From NCBI GenBank assembly GCA_937944405.1, contig CALDYR010000102.1, positions 17,971 through 81,970 on the forward strand: 64,000 bases of DNA, given 5' to 3'. This document shows, in pieces, positions 60,124 to 64,000 of this stretch. The position numbers and the translations under genes were made by a program. Position 1 is the first letter of the stretch, and the number at the start of each line of letters is the position of its first letter. The DNA comes from an uncultured Pirellulaceae bacterium (lineage in GTDB: Bacteria; Planctomycetota; Planctomycetia; Pirellulales; Pirellulaceae). The notes under the pieces were generated by a model, which worked only from the letters and a program-made list of their open reading frames with translations, was not told where the DNA came from and did no database searches.

Positions 60124-62223
60124 ATGACGCATTCGCACGCAGACTTCCAATTTAATCATCTCTTGCCCTACGGAGCTGTGCTCCGCGATGACGGCGTTCA
60201 GTTTGTCGTTTTCAGTCGCAACGCTACTGAAATGCGGTTGCTGCTGTACGATGACGTTAACGACCGTGAACCGGTCGAACGTATCAACTTCCACCCCAGC
60301 AAAGATCGCTGGGGCGACATTTGGAGTATTTACGTTCGTGACATTAAACCGGGCCAGTTATACCACTTTCAGGCTTCGGGGCCGCATGATCCCGCGATCG
60401 GCATGAGGTTCAACAAAGACGCGCGATTGATCGACCCCTACGCCAAAGCCCTCGCCGGCACCTTCCAACCCAGCGACGATGGCATTATCCGTCCGCCCAA
60501 ATGCGTGGTCATCGACGATACGTTCGACTGGGCCGGGGATCGCCACCTTAAACGCGATCTTTCGGAAACGATTATTTACGAAATGCACGTTAAAGGTTTT
60601 ACCAAATCCGACACCAGCAATGTAAAGCACCCCGGGACCTATCTAGGGGTAATCGAAAAAATCCCTTATCTGAAATCGCTGGGCGTGACGGCCGTTGAAC
60701 TGATGCCGATTCATGAGTTCCCGATCTACGCTACCGATGGCAGGAAACTCAAACAGCCTAACTATTGGGGCTACGATTCGATGGCTTTCTTTGCACCGCA
60801 TCGCGGGTACGCGGCTGATCCAACGCCCGGTGCTCAAGTCGTCGAATTTAAGCAGATGGTCAAAGCGCTTCACGAAGCGGGCATCGAAGTGATCCTTGAC
60901 GTCGTCTACAACCACACTTGTGAAGGCAACGATCAAGGCCCGATTCTATCTTTCAAAGGGCTTGAGAACTCGGTCTATTACATGTTGGAGAACGACCAAC
61001 GGTACTACAAAAACTATTCCGGCTGCGGCAACACCGTTAACGGCAACCATCCAATCGTGCGGGAGATGATTTTCCATTCGCTGCGTTATTGGGTACACAA
61101 CTTCCACATCGACGGCTTCCGGTTCGATTTAGCTTCAATTTTGTCGCGCGACCGTTCGGGAAATTTGGTCCCCAACCCACCATTGGTAGAAGCGATCGGC
61201 GAAGATCCGTTATTGGCTGATACGAAAATCATCGCCGAAGCCTGGGACGCGGCGGGCGCTTATCAAGTCGGTTCCTTCGGCGACGATCGCTGGGCTGAGT
61301 GGAACGGTCGATATCGCGATGATATCCGTGGCTATTGGAGAGGTGACGGTGGAACACGGGGCCCCTTGGCAACGCGATTGTCTGGTTCCGCCGATCTTTA
61401 CCAGCACGACAATCGGCCGCCCACCAGCAGCATCAACTTCATTACGTCGCACGACGGGTTTACGCTCAACGACTTGGTCAGCTACCGCGAAAAGCACAAC
61501 TTGGCCAATGGCGAAGACAATCGCGACGGTGAAAACAACAACCGCAGTGAAAACTTTGGCGTCGAAGGCCCGACCGATCAGCCCATCATAGACGGCCTCC
61601 GCGCCCGTCAAGTCAAGAACATGTTGGCGACACTGATGCTGTCTCAGGGCGTGCCGATGTTGGTTGCCGGTGACGAGTTCCGCCGCACCCAAAAAGGCAA
61701 TAACAATGCCTACTGTCAGGACAATGAGATCAGTTGGTTAGACTGGGATCTAATGAAGAACAATTCTGAAATGGTTCGGTTTTGCCGTCACCTGATCGAA
61801 TTCCGTAAAAACCAGCCCACCATCCGTCAGCAAAGCTACCTTTCGGGATCTCCCGAAGGCAACGATGGCTGGTTGGATGTCAGTTGGTACAGCCCGCTGG
61901 GTGTTGCGGTGGATTGGCATTCGGGTGAACTACCAATTATTTGCCTTCTATCAGCGCCCCCCAAAGAAGAAGATCCCAAACGCGCTGGACGTGACGTGCT
62001 GTTATTATTTAATTCCAGCCACATGGGATGCCGGTTCATGATCCCCACGATTGCCAAATCGAAAGAATGGCGGTTGTTCATCGACACGTCTTTAGAGCCA
62101 CCCAAGGATATCTATCCCGATCTCGACGGCCCCGGTTTAGCGGCTTCGGGCAGCCATACACTGCCGTACAAATCGCTGGCCGTTTACGTCGCAGAACCAG
62201 ACCGGCGCAGTAGCAGTCGTTAG
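60124..62223 (+). CDS. glgX: glycogen debranching enzyme
   Basis: A 699-residue isoamylase-type alpha-amylase-family (GH13) enzyme that cleaves alpha-1,6 branches, in the cytoplasm. The N-terminal CBM48-like module covers about 1-130 and includes YGAVLRDDGVQFVVFSRNAT. The catalytic barrel shows region I ILDVVYNHT, region II with the nucleophile Asp in DGFRFDLASIL, region III with the acid Glu in IIAEAWDA and region IV FITSHDGFTLND. The C-terminal beta domain is present. The ATG at 60124 is preferred to the TTG at 60073. It lies in its own unit, convergent with the GT4 gene. Other glycogen genes are not in view. Confidence 0.94.
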   Translation: MTHSHADFQFNHLLPYGAVLRDDGVQFVVFSRNATEMRLLLYDDVNDREPVERINFHPSKDRWGDIWSIYVRDIKPGQLYHFQASGPHDPAIGMRFNKDARLIDPYAKALAGTFQPSDDGIIRPPKCVVIDDTFDWAGDRHLKRDLSETIIYEMHVKGFTKSDTSNVKHPGTYLGVIEKIPYLKSLGVTAVELMPIHEFPIYATDGRKLKQPNYWGYDSMAFFAPHRGYAADPTPGAQVVEFKQMVKALHEAGIEVILDVVYNHTCEGNDQGPILSFKGLENSVYYMLENDQRYYKNYSGCGNTVNGNHPIVREMIFHSLRYWVHNFHIDGFRFDLASILSRDRSGNLVPNPPLVEAIGEDPLLADTKIIAEAWDAAGAYQVGSFGDDRWAEWNGRYRDDIRGYWRGDGGTRGPLATRLSGSADLYQHDNRPPTSSINFITSHDGFTLNDLVSYREKHNLANGEDNRDGENNNRSENFGVEGPTDQPIIDGLRARQVKNMLATLMLSQGVPMLVAGDEFRRTQKGNNNAYCQDNEISWLDWDLMKNNSEMVRFCRHLIEFRKNQPTIRQQSYLSGSPEGNDGWLDVSWYSPLGVAVDWHSGELPIICLLSAPPKEEDPKRAGRDVLLLFNSSHMGCRFMIPTIAKSKEWRLFIDTSLEPPKDIYPDLDGPGLAASGSHTLPYKSLAVYVAEPDRRSSSR

Positions 62224-62252
62224 AACATGTGGAACTTGTCGGGAAGTCGGAT

Positions 62253-63416
62253 TCACACACTAACGGTGCCGCGATCGCGCTGTGTTGTGCTGCCAGCATT
62301 GCCACGAAAGATGGATTCGACTAATTCCATATATCCGGTTGTCATGCTGTCGAGCGAACTGTTCTCGATCACATGATTGCGACCGGCAGATCCCATTTTC
62401 TGGCGCGATGTTTTATCCGACAGAAGTTCTACCCAGCGCCCCGCCATCGCTTGGTCGTCTCCAGCGTCGACTAAGAATCCCGTAACCCCCTCAAGCACCG
62501 ATTCATTCACCGAACCAACGGCGGTAGCGGCGACAGGGCGCTCGCAACTGAGCGCTTCGAGGATCGACACAGGTTTTGCTTCGTTGTGCGAAGTCAAGGA
62601 AAAGACGTCCATCATTGACAATACCCCCGGAATATCCGGCGTCGATCCGACGAAGTAAACTTGTTGATCGACTTGCTTTTCTACCGCCAATGCTTCCAAT
62701 CGTTGCCGTTCAGGTCCATCACCGGCGATGACAAAACGCGCCTCTGGCAACGATTCAAGCGTGCGCCGTGCGGCTTCGAGAAATAGATCGTGATTTTTTT
62801 CACTCCGCAACGCAGCAACGATACCGACCACCGGAGCGTCGTGGGCAATGGAAAGTTTATCTCTCCACGCCTTGCGCGCAACCTTATCTTCAACGAACCG
62901 ATTGGTGTCGATCCCATTGGGAATCATGAACACCTTGCGCTGGGGAAATTTTTCATTGTTGACCAAGTACTCGGCGTGAGAATCGGCACAGGCAATGAAA
63001 CCATCAGTGATACCGGTCAGCATTCTGTTGAGCCGCCCAACACCGTCAGGCCATCCAGTGGAATGGAGTGCCGAAAGAATCACGGGAAGACGTGCGCTCT
63101 TGGCTCCCAGGCGTCCCCAGAACATTTTATCACCGGCACCAACGGTGATCACACCGTCGAGCTTCTGATCTTGAAACAACTTTCGTAACCGCACCGCCAC
63201 CCCTACATCGTATTTGTGATGGATCAGGTTTTCAAAGACGGGGAATTCGTCCGATAATTCTTCGCCCAAGACACCTTTTTCTTTAAGGCAGCCAATCATT
63301 GGCGTGATTCGCGCGGGATCGAAGCGCCGCATCATATTCACCAACAAGGTTTCAGCGCCACCCACGGGCATGCTGGTGATCAGAAACATTACGCGGAGGG
63401 GGCGATTAGAATTCAA
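62253..63416 (-). CDS. family 4 glycosyltransferase, module copy 2
   Basis: 387 residues, a close paralogue of the 28576-29748 product. The same FLITSMPVGGAETLLVNMM opening, IPNGIDTNRFV, VIAGDGPERQRLEALA and E-x7-E region EAKPVSILEALSC occur, with few changes until the divergent last 20 residues. The start is again TTG, with GGAG about 8 nt upstream. The deacetylase gene precedes it by 49 bp, as in copy 1 (29 bp). The module lies on the opposite strand about 33 kb away, forming a large inverted duplication. Confidence 0.93.
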   Translation of the reverse strand: MNSNRPLRVMFLITSMPVGGAETLLVNMMRRFDPARITPMIGCLKEKGVLGEELSDEFPVFENLIHHKYDVGVAVRLRKLFQDQKLDGVITVGAGDKMFWGRLGAKSARLPVILSALHSTGWPDGVGRLNRMLTGITDGFIACADSHAEYLVNNEKFPQRKVFMIPNGIDTNRFVEDKVARKAWRDKLSIAHDAPVVGIVAALRSEKNHDLFLEAARRTLESLPEARFVIAGDGPERQRLEALAVEKQVDQQVYFVGSTPDIPGVLSMMDVFSLTSHNEAKPVSILEALSCERPVAATAVGSVNESVLEGVTGFLVDAGDDQAMAGRWVELLSDKTSRQKMGSAGRNHVIENSSLDSMTTGYMELVESIFRGNAGSTTQRDRGTVSV

Positions 63417-63465
63417 GAGGAAATCTCCGTTAAACGGCGGACGTTTCGGTTAAGAAAATTCCGAA

Positions 63466-64000
63466 CTAAGTTGTCACGTCCGGGGAAGTAATTTGAGTAT
63501 CTAGATCGGTGATTAAACTCGCCGGAGCGGTGATAGGTGAGTCGATCCCTTCAAAGATCTCTGCGACACTGCCCGTTGGCAAACTAACGGCATCACGAGC
63601 GCGGTTGTAGTTGTACGACCGCACGTGTTGGACGCGCGGATCGTACGACAGCCAGTTCTTAATACGTTCGAGACTTGGATCGCCATGAATTCGTTCAATG
63701 TGAAAAGCATCTTCGCCAATACTGTTCCAACCACCGTAGGCTGAGCACGCGCCGAGGAATCCATGTTCCTTCAGCATTTTGAAGACGGTTGAATTTAAGT
63801 TATTGTATTGCCCAAAAGGGAAGGCAAAGTAACGGATCTTTCGACCGATAAATTCCGACAGTTCGTGCGAAGCGATAATCACTTCATCGGCCAAAACAAG
63901 AGGATCGGTGATTTTCCCCAAATCTGGATGTGTCCGTGTGTGGCCTCCGATTTCTACGCCAGCAAGATCCAAAGATCGCAACGATTCGATTGTGTTGACT
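63466..64000 (-). CDS. polysaccharide deacetylase, module copy 2 (partial)
   Basis: The C-terminal part of a NodB-type deacetylase; its N terminus lies beyond the right edge. The first readable residues, VNTIESLRSLDLAGVEIGGH, match the paralogue at 27506-28546, and the metal histidines lie in HTRTHPDLG. FAFPFGQYNN and CSAYGGWNSIGEDAFHIERI are also shared. The last about 20 residues differ between the two copies. The catalytic Asp pair cannot be seen here. It forms a two-gene unit with the GT4 gene, as copy 1 does. The frame is open to the window edge without a start. Confidence 0.88.
   Translation of the reverse strand, partial: VNTIESLRSLDLAGVEIGGHTRTHPDLGKITDPLVLADEVIIASHELSEFIGRKIRYFAFPFGQYNNLNSTVFKMLKEHGFLGACSAYGGWNSIGEDAFHIERIHGDPSLERIKNWLSYDPRVQHVRSYNYNRARDAVSLPTGSVAEIFEGIDSPITAPASLITDLDTQITSPDVTT

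Overview
The window looks like chromosomal DNA of a planctomycete, most likely a Pirellulales relative of Rhodopirellula. This is inferred from several things: SMC-type ATPases carrying DUF4332-like domains, a YTV-like envelope repeat protein, secreted FAD oxidoreductases, RDD and transglutaminase-like proteins, very few Shine-Dalgarno motifs, frequent TTG/GTG starts, and short operons separated by repeat-containing spacers. No tRNA, rRNA, insertion sequence, phage or CRISPR array was seen. One non-coding RNA, the small SRP RNA, can be read with its own promoter and U-tract terminator. Layout, 0-8 kb: housekeeping genes der, a family-4 uracil-DNA glycosylase, a KDG kinase, argB-argF and an RlmM/FtsJ-like 2'-O-methyltransferase. 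8-12 kb: a secreted FAD oxidoreductase directly followed by a NosR-like membrane flavoprotein with two FMN-attachment motifs. 12-18 kb: selO, a GT2 glycosyltransferase, and an acyl-CoA dehydrogenase overlapping a 2OG-Fe(II)-oxygenase-like gene. 18-23 kb: an SbcD-like phosphoesterase with eroded metal ligands and a YhaN/SbcC-like ATPase with a membrane hairpin. 23-26.5 kb: SRP RNA, then a DUF58-VWA pair. 26.5-30 kb: WecG/TagA transferase, polysaccharide deacetylase and GT4. 30-36 kb: RDD protein, esterase, and a second SMC-like ATPase fused to two DUF4332-like domains through an Arg/Ser/Asp linker. 36.5-44 kb: a membrane protein, a lipoprotein, and a three-gene export-like locus (HlyD adaptor; GAF-like-HlyD; PqqD-like/site-2-protease/HlyD fusion), then a Cys-rich protein. 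45-50 kb: S9 peptidase, GT4 and sulfotransferase. 50-54.4 kb: ybeY, a CorC/HlyC-type CBS protein, and two tandem transglutaminase-like proteins with complementary losses in the catalytic triad. 54.5-64 kb: YTV-like repeat protein, lipoate ligase, purM overlapping an unknown gene broken by one in-frame TAA, glgX, and a second GT4-deacetylase module in inverted orientation relative to the one at 27.5-29.7 kb. Most enzymes are ordinary core metabolism. Sugar-polymer functions (GT2, three GT4, WecG/TagA, two deacetylases, sulfotransferase, GlgX, KdgK) recur and suggest exopolysaccharide or envelope-glycan synthesis. The less ordinary parts are the two SMC-like ATPase loci, the S2P-HlyD export locus, the extracytosolic flavin pair, the transglutaminase pair, the nonsense-interrupted gene, a dispersed intergenic repeat with four copies, and tandem 7-16 bp repeats lying just after stop codons.
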